Positions 5,927 to 13,274 are shown, counted from the stretch's first letter. The stretch: 14,142 nt of DNA from Gammaproteobacteria bacterium (GCA_009843625.1 VYDD01000128.1:1-14142); one strand, 5' to 3'. A program made the numbers and translations. Notes: generated by a model from the letters alone, not told the origin.

Positions 5927-7459
5927 TCAGTTCCCGGGGCGGTAGGTCACCGAGAGCTTGAGGCGCCTGCCCTTGGGGCTGTGGGTGAAGGCGTCGTAGG
6001 ACTGTTCCCAGTTGACCAGTGGCGGATCGGCGTCGAGAAGGTTGATCACCGACAGCGCCACATCGGTCGTGCTCGACGTGCGCCGCAGCAGACTGAGGTC
6101 CCAGCCCACGAACCGGTCGATGTGCTCGAACTCGGTGTCGGGGAACACTTCGTTCGTGTACCCGGAGACGGTGTTGAGGTAGTTGACCACGCTGTAGTCG
6201 CCCCAATGGTATCCGGCCGAGAACCGGAGTTTCCACTGCGGCAGCGGGGGAGCGATCGGATTGCCCCAGTTGAGTTGGCCCGCTGCGTCCTGCGCGGCGA
6301 AGACCTCGGCCCCGTTAAGTTCGAGCGCCTTGACGAAGAACTCCCGGGTGTAGGTGCCGTCGGCCCCCAGCGAGAGGATGCCCCCGCCGACGGGCAGACG
6401 CGTGCTCGCGTGCAGGTCGATTCCCGACATCCGGATGCCCGGCCAGTTCACGTTCGTCACCCTGATCCTTTCCACGGCCGACACGTGGCAGGTTCCCGTC
6501 CCCGGTCCGTCGGGGCAGGTCACGAACTCCTGCACGGCGGCCCGCGAGGCCCCGCCCGCCGCGTACAGCCGGGTCACGCCCCCGAAGGGCACCTGGTCGA
6601 TCACGTCGCGGAAGTCGTAGCTCCAGTAGTCGGCCGTGGCGCGAAACCGTGGAAGCTGCAAGGTCAGCCCCACGTTGTAGGTCAACGCGCGTTCGGGCAC
6701 GAGCCGGCTGTTGCCGAACGCGTCCACCGCCTTGTAGATGCCCGCCTCGGACACGTATTCGAGCCCGGTGCTGCGGTCTTCGTTCAGATCGTCAACCGAG
6801 GGCGTGCGGAAGGTCGTCTGGAGCGAGGCGCGCAGCGCCAGCGGGTCCGCCAACGCCACGCGGACGGCCAGCTTGGGATCGAAACTGCTCACCGAGCCAT
6901 GGAACTCGTAGTTGGCGGCGGCCTGCCCCTCCACCCTGTCGCCGAGTGCGAAGCGGCTCTCGGCGAAGAACCTGTTCACCATCTGGGCGTCCTGATACTC
7001 GTAGTGCCCGGTGGTGAAGGTGAACGCCCCGGCCTTCTCGAGGCAGCTGCGGTCGCCGGGCACGGGGCACGGGTTGATCGACAGGTCGCCCGGCTGGTTT
7101 GGGGTCGCGGAAACGCCGAACCTGCGGAACTGATACCCGATGGCGTAGTCGAGCCCCTCGGTCACGGCCCCCTTGAGCATCGCGTCGGCGACGAACAGGT
7201 CCGCCGAACTGTCCAGATTCACTTCCTCGTTGATCCAGTCGATCAGTTCCGCGCTGTTCTCCAGTCCGGGCATGTAGTCCGGGTTCGGCTGGTCCCGGTA
7301 GAGCGCACCCGGTTGCGCCGACAGCCGGTGCGCGTTGCTGAACGGGTTGTAGTACCGGCAGTTGCCCTGGCCCGCCACCGCGCCGTTGAGGGGACCGAGC
7401 GCCATCCCGGACGGACTCGACGGGTCGACGGCGACCGTCACTCCGCAGTCCGGGCCTCC
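5927..7459 (-). CDS. TonB-dependent receptor, C-terminal barrel part (frameshifted)
   Basis: This reading frame continues the receptor after a single-base frameshift near 7460. It encodes about 510 residues of outer-membrane beta-barrel: repeated amphipathic strands such as YAIGYQFRRFGVS, FFAESRFALGDRVEGQAAANYEF, ALRASLQTTFRTPSVDDLNED (the TFRTPS signature is typical of the late barrel), LTYNVGLTLQLPRFRATADYWSYDF and YSVVNYLNTVSGYTN. It ends in LKLSVTYRPGN, short of the usual terminal Phe. Cysteine pairs in loops (NPCPVPGDRSC, VTCPDGPGTGTC) suggest disulfide-bonded extracellular loops. A GTG at 7441 overlaps the N-terminal frame's stop as GTGA and could be called as a start, but the sequence up to 7459 is clearly part of the same protein. 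Frames of this region on the opposite strand are shadows. Confidence 0.9.
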   Translation of the reverse strand, partial: GGPDCGVTVAVDPSSPSGMALGPLNGAVAGQGNCRYYNPFSNAHRLSAQPGALYRDQPNPDYMPGLENSAELIDWINEEVNLDSSADLFVADAMLKGAVTEGLDYAIGYQFRRFGVSATPNQPGDLSINPCPVPGDRSCLEKAGAFTFTTGHYEYQDAQMVNRFFAESRFALGDRVEGQAAANYEFHGSVSSFDPKLAVRVALADPLALRASLQTTFRTPSVDDLNEDRSTGLEYVSEAGIYKAVDAFGNSRLVPERALTYNVGLTLQLPRFRATADYWSYDFRDVIDQVPFGGVTRLYAAGGASRAAVQEFVTCPDGPGTGTCHVSAVERIRVTNVNWPGIRMSGIDLHASTRLPVGGGILSLGADGTYTREFFVKALELNGAEVFAAQDAAGQLNWGNPIAPPLPQWKLRFSAGYHWGDYSVVNYLNTVSGYTNEVFPDTEFEHIDRFVGWDLSLLRRTSSTTDVALSVINLLDADPPLVNWEQSYDAFTHSPKGRRLKLSVTYRPGN

Positions 7460-9171
7460 GAGCCGCGGAACGCCAGAAACTTCCGGTAGGCGTATTCGGC
7501 CGGAAGGTTCGCGTTGCCGGAAGCCCGGGAATAGCTGGCGGACAACTCGATGGCCCCCCCGCCCAGCGACTCGATGCCGCGCTCCAGCGAGGCGGCGATC
7601 CGCTGGGTGCGGGACGCGCGCTCCAGCGTCCGCCCGGGTCCCGAGTTGCCGACGAGCCGCCCGTAGAAGTACCAGTCGTCCTCCAGACAGGCCTGTTGGC
7701 TCGCGAAACCGGCGCTCTGTCCATGGGCCCCGCAGAACGCCTGCCTGCCCGGATTCCCGGGTTCGATCACCTGGGCTCCGTTGTACGGAGAGATCGGCGG
7801 ATAGGACGGGGTCGTGAACCACTCGGGAGTCGTGGCCTCGGCCCAAAGCGCCTCGACGTGGTAGCTCGAACGGTCCCCCATGTCGCCGTTGACCTCGGCA
7901 AAGCCCCGGAACTGGCGGGACGCCTGGAGGAGATTGTCCCACGGCTGGTAGCGGAAGCGGCACGTCTCGCCCTCCCGGTGCCCCCCGAAGTCCGTGCAGC
8001 GGGGATCCACGAAGACGCCGCCCCAGCCTCCGAACTGCGCGTCCGAAAGGGCCGCGGTGAACTCTTCGATCGTCTCGTCGCCCGTCAACCTCGGGAAGAG
8101 GAACGCGCCGGGGTTGCCCGTATAGGACCAAGCTCCGCCGCCGGACGTGAAGGGACGCAGCGCCCAATCGCGATCCTCGGGATGCAACTCCTGCCCGACC
8201 AGCGCCTCGGCGGAAACGACGGCGTGCGCGCCGTCTCCGAGCCGCTTGCCCCAAATCGCTCCCGCGTGCGTCTCCCCGGACCCGGCGAAGTACTCGTGCG
8301 AGCCCGACACCTCCAGCCCCTCGAAATCGCTGCGGGTCAGAAAGTTGGCCACGCCCGCCACGGCGTCCGAGCCGTAGACCGCCGACGCACCCTCCTTCAC
8401 CACCTCGATCCGGTCCAGCGCGATCGACGGAAAGGCGTTCACATCCACGAACCTCCCGCCGGACAGCCGCGCGGGCAGGTACACTTGGCGCCGCCCATTG
8501 AGCAGCACGAGGGTGCGGGACGGCCCGATCCCCCTGAGGTTGACGCTGGCGACCGTCTCCGACACCGCCGCGGGGGGCCGGGTGTTGTACCAACCCTGGC
8601 GGTCTCCGAGGACCCCGGCGCTCGATCCGAGGTTGCGGAAGAAGTCCACGGCCTGCGGAGACCCCTGCTCCGCAAGCGTCCTCCGGCTCGAAACGGCCAC
8701 CGCGTAGGGCAGTTGCACGAGCGACTCCGAGAACGCGGTGCCCGTCACCACCAGTTCTGCGAGACCCAGGACGGTCGGTGTGAGCCTGAGTTCGACGTTC
8801 GCAGCCGCATCCGCGTTCACGGTGACGCTCATCGACAGGACCGCATAGCCCAGCCTCTCGGCACGGAGTTCGTGCGTGCCGACGGGAACGCCCGGCAGGG
8901 CGAACCGCCCGTTTCCGCTGGAGAGCACTCCGATTCCGAGCGCGGGCACGCTGATCTGCGCACTGGCTAGCGGCTCGCCGGTCTCCGCGTCTTCCACGGT
9001 GCCCGTAATGGTGCCCGTCTGCTGAGCCGACACCGGGGCCACCCAGGAGACTCCGGCGGCCATGATGGCCAACGCGAACGTGACCACTCTGAAGCCCCGG
9101 CGTGAACGACCGGCCTCACAAGCGGCTTGGATCGCACGATCCACGTTCAGCTTGGCTTCTTCAGTCTCCAT
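7438..9171 (-). CDS. TonB-dependent receptor, N-terminal part (frameshifted)
   Basis: This encodes the first 577 residues of an outer-membrane receptor that imports ligands using TonB and the proton motive force. The start is the ATG at 9171, with AAGGAG seven bases upstream (9179-9184); the frame extends to 9279 without another ribosome site. An unusually long charged N-region (about 28 residues) precedes a signal peptide cleaved after APVSA (about residue 49). Then come a CarboxypepD_reg-like domain (about 53-132, GTVEDAETGEPLASAQISV...), a TonB-box-like stretch (LAELVVTGTA), and the plug (about 165-280) with VNLRGIGPSRTLVLLNGRR and RIEVVKEGASAVYGSDAVAGVANFLTR. Barrel strands follow up to a TGA at 7438. 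Restoring one base near 7460 joins it to the downstream frame, giving about 1081 residues, normal for this group. No SusD partner is present, so a simple receptor is more likely than a Sus-type glycan system. Confidence 0.93.
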   Translation of the reverse strand: METEEAKLNVDRAIQAACEAGRSRRGFRVVTFALAIMAAGVSWVAPVSAQQTGTITGTVEDAETGEPLASAQISVPALGIGVLSSGNGRFALPGVPVGTHELRAERLGYAVLSMSVTVNADAAANVELRLTPTVLGLAELVVTGTAFSESLVQLPYAVAVSSRRTLAEQGSPQAVDFFRNLGSSAGVLGDRQGWYNTRPPAAVSETVASVNLRGIGPSRTLVLLNGRRQVYLPARLSGGRFVDVNAFPSIALDRIEVVKEGASAVYGSDAVAGVANFLTRSDFEGLEVSGSHEYFAGSGETHAGAIWGKRLGDGAHAVVSAEALVGQELHPEDRDWALRPFTSGGGAWSYTGNPGAFLFPRLTGDETIEEFTAALSDAQFGGWGGVFVDPRCTDFGGHREGETCRFRYQPWDNLLQASRQFRGFAEVNGDMGDRSSYHVEALWAEATTPEWFTTPSYPPISPYNGAQVIEPGNPGRQAFCGAHGQSAGFASQQACLEDDWYFYGRLVGNSGPGRTLERASRTQRIAASLERGIESLGGGAIELSASYSRASGNANLPAEYAYRKFLAFRGSEARTAE

Positions 9172-9178
9172 GTTCCGT

Positions 9179-9184
9179 CTCCTT
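9179..9184 (-). promoter_or_regulatory. Ribosome binding site of the receptor gene
   Basis: The minus strand reads AAGGAG here, seven bases before the ATG at 9171. It fixes the start against three upstream in-frame ATGs between 9210 and 9279. Confidence 0.75.
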
Positions 9185-9214
9185 GGCCCGGGGTCGTACA
9201 AGGTCCTCATCCAC

Positions 9215-9220
9215 ATTTTA
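9215..9220 (-). promoter_or_regulatory. Candidate -10 box of the receptor gene
   Basis: TAAAAT on the minus strand lies about 44 bases before the receptor ATG. It is the only AT-rich patch upstream of the gene. The hexamer 17 bases further upstream (TTCCGG) is a poor -35, so the call rests mainly on the -10 and the spacing to the start. Confidence 0.4.
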
Positions 9221-9602
9221 CCACGGGCTTTCCGAGGCCGGAAGGTGTTGCCAGGGCTTCCCGGAGGGAACCGTGCCATTCAGCTTGGTCCGCTGTTGAA
9301 CGAGGCTGGGCCAAGTCGATATCTTTGGAGACACTGGTCAGGAACCAAGTCCCGTGGCTCCCGACCGGCAAGGTGCTCCGGCCCATGAACTACACAAGCA
9401 CTGCGATTCCGGTCGGCACCGTCACCCTGGTGGCGTCCGGCGTCTCCCACCAGCCAACCGAGGTGTTCGGCGCTCCGGTCGGTGAGGACGAACAGCATTA
9501 CTGCGCGCGGATCGGATTCGGCGGCGGCAAGGCCCTGGATGGGGGTTGGCCCAGACCGGGTCAATCCGCGAACTCACGGTCGTGATGACGAGGAGGAAGG
9601 CT
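9221..9602. other. Divergent intergenic region with a possible small ORF
   Basis: This region separates the receptor gene from the plus-strand lipoprotein gene. A plus-strand promoter may lie at 9296-9325. A small plus-strand frame from ATG 9385 to a TGA at 9583-9585 would encode 66 residues (MNYTSTAIPVGTVTLVASGV...), with AAGGTG nine bases upstream. Composition is plausible but I recognise no domain, and opposite-strand frames here are also open, so I leave it as a possibility only. Confidence 0.35.
9296..9325 (+). promoter_or_regulatory. Candidate promoter for the 9603 lipoprotein
   Basis: TTGAAC (9296-9301) and TATCTT (9320-9325) are separated by 18 bases. Each matches four of six consensus positions for a housekeeping sigma factor. 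They point toward the lipoprotein gene but lie nearly 280 bases before its start. Confidence 0.3.
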
Positions 9603-10049
9603 ATGCGGAAGAATCAAGACGACGCACGGGTTGCTCTGGCCGCATTTGCGTTCGCCTTGATGGCCCTCGGCTGCGATGACGGCGGGCTTCTGGGGCTGCC
9701 GGACGATACGTACAATGCGGAGGGCGTGGCGGCACTGGACCCAGAGTCCCCGGAACGTTGGCAGGCGGAGTACAACCGATTGCTCGCCGAAGACGCCGAT
9801 GTGCTGCAACTCCACCGCTCCTGGTTCGATGAGAACAAGGAGGCTTGGTGGAACGGAGAGCCCTCGGAGTTCTTCCGAACGTGGGAACCCCCCGCACAGC
9901 GTTCGCGTTGCGGGAACGGGCAGGCTTCCGAGGACGCCATCGCCGCCATCGTCGCGGCAATAAGGGCGCGTACGGAGGGGAACATACCCCCGCTCGCTCA
10001 ACTTACCGAGGCGATCGATGAGTATTTTGGCGTCTTCGGACGAGGTTGA
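9603..10049 (+). CDS. Small lipoprotein, unknown function
   Basis: The 148-residue product has a charged start (MRKNQDDARV), a hydrophobic stretch and a lipobox-like MALGC with Cys at residue 24, so it is a predicted lipoprotein; the -3 residue is Ala rather than Leu. The ATG at 9603 follows AGGAGG by six bases (9591-9596). The open frame reaches 9546, but the extra residues would spoil the signal peptide. The mature part is acidic and helical. A Trp-rich centre (HRSWFDENKEAWWNGEPSEF, FFRTWEPP) is followed by a predicted helix (EDAIAAIVAAIRARTEG) and an acidic end (LTEAIDEYFGVFGRG). A single Cys near residue 102 remains. I do not recognise the family. It is transcribed away from the receptor gene, sharing the intergenic region with it, and no same-strand partner is clear. 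Confidence 0.75.
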   Translation: MRKNQDDARVALAAFAFALMALGCDDGGLLGLPDDTYNAEGVAALDPESPERWQAEYNRLLAEDADVLQLHRSWFDENKEAWWNGEPSEFFRTWEPPAQRSRCGNGQASEDAIAAIVAAIRARTEGNIPPLAQLTEAIDEYFGVFGRG

Positions 10050-10159
10050 GATACGCAAGAGGCTGCTTCGCTGGCGCGGATTGCGCTCCGGACGACGCGT
10101 CCAACGCTCATGGACGCCCCTGGGGTCAGGGATGGGACACGGCCTCCGGCGAGTCGTCC

Positions 10160-10471
10160 TCAAGCGCTCGCCGTTGCTCGCAGGGGACTCTCGCTCCTTG
10201 CTCCAACGCCATGAGCTTCCCGTTCCAGGTCGTCGAACTCGTGCTCCACGAGTGTGCGACACGGAAGGTCTATCGGATCCAACGGGACCGCCGGGGGCGG
10301 ATAGAGAGCGTCCCAGCCGCGCACATTGAACGCTCCCCCGCCGATCCTGACTTCCACGATCCGGGGTTCTGGCCCGAACGTGAACTCGCTACGCTCTACC
10401 GCTGCCCGGACGTGATCCACGATGTCCCGGCGCGTGATTCCCGCCGGTCCGTCCTGATGCTGGGGCTTCAT
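10160..10471 (-). CDS. Hypothetical protein, possible
   Basis: A 103-residue product from the ATG at 10471, with GGAG nine bases upstream (10481-10484 on the plus strand). A perfect TATAAT lies about 60 bases upstream in an AT-rich island, which supports transcription in this direction. The centre looks coding-like: ITRRDIVDHVRAAVERSEF (helix), then PRIVEVRIGGGAFNV (strand pair), then TLVEHEFDDLERE. The frame is open further upstream to 10654, but those residues are arginine-rich. An opposite-strand frame covers the same bases (10046-10489) with similar composition, so only one is likely real. The start signals favour this strand. I do not recognise the family, and no neighbour on the strand hints at a function. 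Confidence 0.45.
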   Translation of the reverse strand: MKPQHQDGPAGITRRDIVDHVRAAVERSEFTFGPEPRIVEVRIGGGAFNVRGWDALYPPPAVPLDPIDLPCRTLVEHEFDDLEREAHGVGARSESPLRATASA

Positions 10472-10529
10472 CGTCCGATGCTCCTGTAGGTGGCTCCGTT
10501 GCGGATCAGCTCGACCGATTCCGAGGGGG

Positions 10530-10535
10530 ATTATA
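10530..10535 (-). promoter_or_regulatory. Consensus -10 box (TATAAT)
   Basis: The minus strand reads TATAAT in one of the few AT-rich patches of the window. A start of transcription near 10523 would leave a leader of about 50 bases before the ATG at 10471. TTGGCA lies only nine bases upstream, too close to act as a normal -35, and no good hexamer is found at 16-18 bases. Confidence 0.45.
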
Positions 10536-11112
10536 TACGATACTTGCCAAACCCGGATGAAACATGCCGGTCTTCGGGTCCGGAAGATCCTGACCCGGTC
10601 CCGGCGCCATTCGCCAGCGCCGTATGGGTGCCGACTTCGTTTCGTGCGTGCCATCGTTCGATGGACTGCACGATCTGCGCGGACGAAGTATCGTGGAGAG
10701 AAGCCTTCTCCGCCCGCCGGTCGCCGCCCATGCGGGCCGCATCGCCGTTGGCGGGCGCTTGGTCGTGGATCCCGTCATCCCGGTGCCGTACCGGACGTTC
10801 CCGAACGGGAACACGATGAACCCCAACGCACGGCCAGCGGACTCATCGCTGCGAGCGCTCGGGAGCCGGACCTGCCGCAACAACCGCCAAAGGTGTAGTT
10901 TCTGGTTTCAGGTCCCTGCGCTCGCTGGCTCGGGATCAGGACGGTCCCGTCGGGGATGGCCACACCAAGCTTGACTGGAGGGAGGGGTGTTCGGCAGACG
11001 TTGTCCGTATCTCGCCCTCCGTTAGCCCAACCGGTTCATCGCGAGTTTTGACTGGCACCCTACACTCCGGGAAGAGGCGAATCGCACGTCGGTCCGAGTC
11101 AGGACGGAGGCC

Positions 11113-11340
11113 GTGGACATCGTCGCGCGCATCGCGGTCGGAACATCGGTGGTCATCCAGAACACCGGGTCTGCGTTGGTATTCCTCTTCGAGGGACCGA
11201 TGGAGGAGTTGAACAGCCGCGCGCCGACCGCCGAACTGGTGGGGTATCCGGTCTTTCAGGTCAGGTCCCGGATCGTGAAGACCGATCCAATCTGGGCTTG
11301 GTGCGAAGAAGGGTCGTCGTTGCTCGCCGTGTCCTGGTGA
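11113..11340 (+). CDS. Small phage-accessory-like protein
   Basis: The 75-residue product from the GTG at 11113 has AGGA eight bases upstream (11101-11104). The layout is a strand with a VxVGTSVVIQNTGSALVFLFEGP pattern, a loop, a strand with Val and Arg, and a final DPIWAWCEEGSSLLAVSW. This resembles small beta-sandwich proteins encoded near phage head or tail genes, in which a segment reading as an offset-with-noise pattern (VxIQNxG, ...VYLG) is followed by a WAxxxxGxxxLxV ending. That comparison is from memory of pattern only. The frame is open upstream from 11026 (RFIASFDWHPTLREEANRTSVRV), which also reads acceptably. No other phage gene is recognisable, so this may be a relic or a domesticated gene. 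It precedes the bactofilin gene by 42 bases on the same strand. Confidence 0.5.
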   Translation: MDIVARIAVGTSVVIQNTGSALVFLFEGPMEELNSRAPTAELVGYPVFQVRSRIVKTDPIWAWCEEGSSLLAVSW

Positions 11341-11382
11341 GCGGATGAGCGGGATGCGCGAAGTCGAACGCCAGCCTCCAAG

Positions 11383-11739
11383 ATGTTGAAGAAACGCCCC
11401 TCCCCGCCTGCCTCGCCGCCGAGCGACAGGAGTTCGATCATCGGCCCGGGGATGTCCGTGATCGGCGACTGCAAGACCACGGGCGCGATTCATGTCGAAG
11501 GCCGAGTCGAAGGAGATATGGAAGCCGGAGCGGCGCTTGTCGTCGGCAAGAACGGCGTGGTTCGAGGCAATGTCTCCGCCGAGGACGCCGTGGTCTCGGG
11601 GCGTGTCGAGGGGAATCTGACGGTCTCTTCGCGGCTGAAGATGCGAGCCACCGGTCGCGTGGAGGGTGATGTCGACGCTCAACGGATCGTGATGGAGGAT
11701 GGCGCGGTGATCGACGGGACCCTGAAGATGGGAAGCTGA
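11383..11739 (+). CDS. Bactofilin (polymer-forming cytoskeletal protein)
   Basis: Bactofilins polymerise without nucleotide into filaments that scaffold cell-wall synthesis, stalks, motility or chromosome positioning near the inner membrane. This 118-residue protein has the family's short basic, proline-rich N-terminus (MLKKRPSPPASPPSDRSS, a likely membrane or partner contact). A right-handed beta-helix of repeating turns follows: GPGMSVIGDCKTTGAIHVEGRVEG (about 21-44), then AALVVGKNGVVRGNVSAEDAVVSGRVEGNLTVSSRLKMRATGRVEGDVDAQRIVMEDGAVIDGTLKM, with the G-x-V-E-G-D/N spacing typical of the domain. Length is at the short end of the family, with almost no C-terminal tail. No clear ribosome site precedes the ATG, so translation may be coupled to the upstream small gene (stop 42 bases before). 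No M23 peptidase, a frequent bactofilin partner, is adjacent. Confidence 0.93.
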   Translation: MLKKRPSPPASPPSDRSSIIGPGMSVIGDCKTTGAIHVEGRVEGDMEAGAALVVGKNGVVRGNVSAEDAVVSGRVEGNLTVSSRLKMRATGRVEGDVDAQRIVMEDGAVIDGTLKMGS

Positions 11740-11768
11740 TCGGGCCTCGAAGTCCGTCCTGCCCCGAT
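11739..11768 (+). terminator. Possible hairpin at the bactofilin 3' end
   Basis: ATCGGG (11739-11744) pairs with CCCGAT (11763-11768) across an 18-base loop, starting at the last base of the bactofilin stop codon. There is no T-run, so this is a weak candidate. Confidence 0.25.
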
Positions 11769-11920
11769 GGGACGCCGGTGTCGGTCCAAGGGTGTGCATC
11801 GGTGGTTGAGGTGCATGTGCATGGATTTCGCCCTTCCGCCGGACACCCGCCGGTTCCGCATGTCGCGGGCCACCTTGCAGTTGCGCCACGGCAGCGGGAT
11901 CGCCGGTGCCGATCCGGGCC

Positions 11921-12315
11921 ATGAGGCCGTGTCGGGCAGCGACCCTGTGCCACGCCGCGGACGGCCTGAACTGGAAGCGGCTGGACCACTGGTCGACGGA
12001 CGCGGCGCTGAGCGGTTGGTACGGAGTCAACACCGATTGGGAGGGGCAGGTGATGGCGCTGAATCTAGGCGGCAAGGACCTGAGCGGGCCGATCCCGCGC
12101 CGGAGATCCGCAACCTCACGGCGCTCTATAATCTGCACCTCCAGCGCAACGCCCTGAGCGGTCCAATCCGCCTTGAGATGGCGAACCTCGCGGCCCTGAA
12201 ATGGCTGGAGCCTTTCCGAGAACCCCGGCCTTTGTACGCCCGATGATTCCAACTCTTGGCTTGGCTCGCCGCGCTGAACGTGTATCCGCCTCCACGCTGC
12301 GCGGGCGGCGGGTGA
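11921..12315 (+). pseudogene. Leucine-rich-repeat protein remnant, three frameshifts
   Basis: Three reading frames, read in sequence, give the C-terminal part of a bacterial leucine-rich-repeat protein. The cap is CHAADGLNW...DHWSTDAALSGWYGVNTDWEG (counterpart of ALYHATDGxNW...WYGVxTD), followed by VMALNLGGKDLSGPIP. After a lost base near 12095-12101 come EIRNLTALYNLHLQRNALSGPI and MANLAALKWLE. After a gained base near 12211 comes SENPGLCTPDDSN. After another lost base near 12255 comes LAWLAALNVYPPPRC, closing with GGG and a TGA at 12313-12315. The ATG at 11921 has no ribosome site and the usual secretion signal is missing, so the 5' end is also gone or altered. Intact relatives are extracellular or surface proteins thought to bind proteins or sugars. 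The three frameshifts in about 160 bases make it a pseudogene unless the assembly is faulty here. Confidence 0.8.
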
Positions 12316-13274
12316 AGCTCGTGTAGGCCTAGCACCTGCGAGATACGCCGCCCGCCTGGACGTTTGGCGTGGGGGTCCAACATCAACGAACCGGACGATG
12401 CTGGACGGATCGCGTTCAAAAGCAAGTCCAAGGGTTCGCGCGCACCTGCGCCTTCCTCACCCTGTTCCTCCGCTACAACAAGCGAGGTTGGGCGAGTTGT
12501 TCCGCGGGAGCCTGGGGCAAGGGACGCGAGAAGGGCGTTGGACCTCTTCGGTGTGCGGACCTGTCGGGCTGAGTCGATTTCGCTGGCCCGTGTCTGCAGC
12601 GGCACCTGCACACGGGCGCAATCGACGAGCTTCCTGGATCGTCACCACGAGAAGCCGACCGTGTCGTCCGCGTTCTCGCAGGAGTCCTCCACCGATGACT
12701 TGGGCACCCTCCGGTGCCTTGGGTCACGACCGCATACGTCCGCGCAAACGTGGGGTGCCGATGCGAACTCCGGCGCTTTCGACGTGCGCACCGACAGGAC
12801 GATTGAAGCCCTTGCAGGCGAATGTCTTGCGCCCTGCGTCCCAAGCGATCGGGGCCGCAAGGAACGAGAGGGCTGGTCTGGGACCGACCTAAAAGGTCGC
12901 TGCCAGGATCCTTAGCGGGAAGGCACCCTGCAATGGCTCGGCGTCGACAACGTCGCCGGCCATCCCAGGCATTCGCAAGACGCCAAGTCCGCGGCGGTGG
13001 ACGGCGAACCCCGGAACGGGCGTCTCGGTGACCGCGATCACCCCCGTCTTGTGCGAAGTTAAGACCGGGCGTGTTCTCAGATCTGCCGTCCGTCGTCAAG
13101 AACTTGACCACGGCCACGATGCCGGGCGCAGCCATCCTCGGGAGATGCTGCATGGCCGTGGCCTCGACCTCGCCCGCCTCCACGCTCCGTACATCCTCAC
13201 CGCCGCAGCCGAGGGCGGCGTGGTCCGTCCCAGGCCAGCGTTGCCGCGTGGGACATGCAATGACGCGACAGCCG
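12316..13274. other. Long interval without a convincing gene
   Basis: Many overlapping frames are open on both strands because of high GC, but all give Arg/Pro/Ser-rich products with no domain and no start signals. The only clear element is the imperfect palindrome at 12568-12630. The interval follows the LRR remnant and may hold further decayed coding sequence that I cannot identify. Confidence 0.5.
12568..12630. repeat. 63-base imperfect palindrome
   Basis: Nested stems close around the loop CGGCAC (12600-12605): GCAG/CTGC (12596-12599 with 12606-12609), then GCCCGTGT/ACACGGGC (12586-12593 with 12610-12617), GTCGATT/AATCGAC (12573-12579 with 12620-12626) and GCT/AGC (12568-12570 with 12628-12630). 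In total 22 base pairs form, with bulges of 2, 6-versus-2 and 2-versus-1 bases. It lies in a region without genes. It lacks the integron attC core sequences (RYYYAAC/GTTRRRY) and has no T-run, so it fits neither attC nor an intrinsic terminator by consensus. Confidence 0.7.

Larger units (their letters stand above)
10050..11112. other. Poorly coding interval with overlapping weak frames
   Basis: Apart from the minus-strand candidate at 10160-10471, no frame here is convincing. A plus-strand frame from a TTG overlapping the lipoprotein stop (10046-10489) and another from ATG 10624 to 10974 (FDGLHDLRGRSIVE..., GRIAVGGRLVVDPVIPVPYRTFPNG) have reasonable composition but no ribosome site or recognisable domain. 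The frame leading into the 11113 gene is open from 11026 and may carry more of that protein's ancestral N-terminus. Confidence 0.35.

Noticed and set aside
5981..7489. A 502-codon plus-strand open frame across the receptor barrel.
   Set aside because: The opposite strand encodes clear beta-barrel sequence. This frame gives Arg/Val/Gly-rich sequence without domains.
7460..8593. The upstream two fifths of a minus-strand frame open from 8593 to 5927, as a single 888-residue protein.
   Set aside because: Only the part below 7460 is receptor sequence. Above it the frame is Arg-rich shadow of the receptor's N-terminal frame.
10936..12252. A 438-codon open frame on the minus strand.
   Set aside because: It lies antisense to the bactofilin, the small upstream gene and the LRR remnant. 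Its product is His/Arg/Pro-rich with no domain; it is a shadow of high-GC coding.
12568..12630. Reading the long palindrome as an integron attC site.
   Set aside because: The size fits, but neither the RYYYAAC nor the GTTRRRY core is present at its ends and no integrase gene is in the window.
12364..13183. Long open frames on both strands in the gap after the LRR remnant.
   Set aside because: Ser/Arg-rich compositions, no recognisable motif, mutually overlapping, no ribosome sites; stop-free by GC content.
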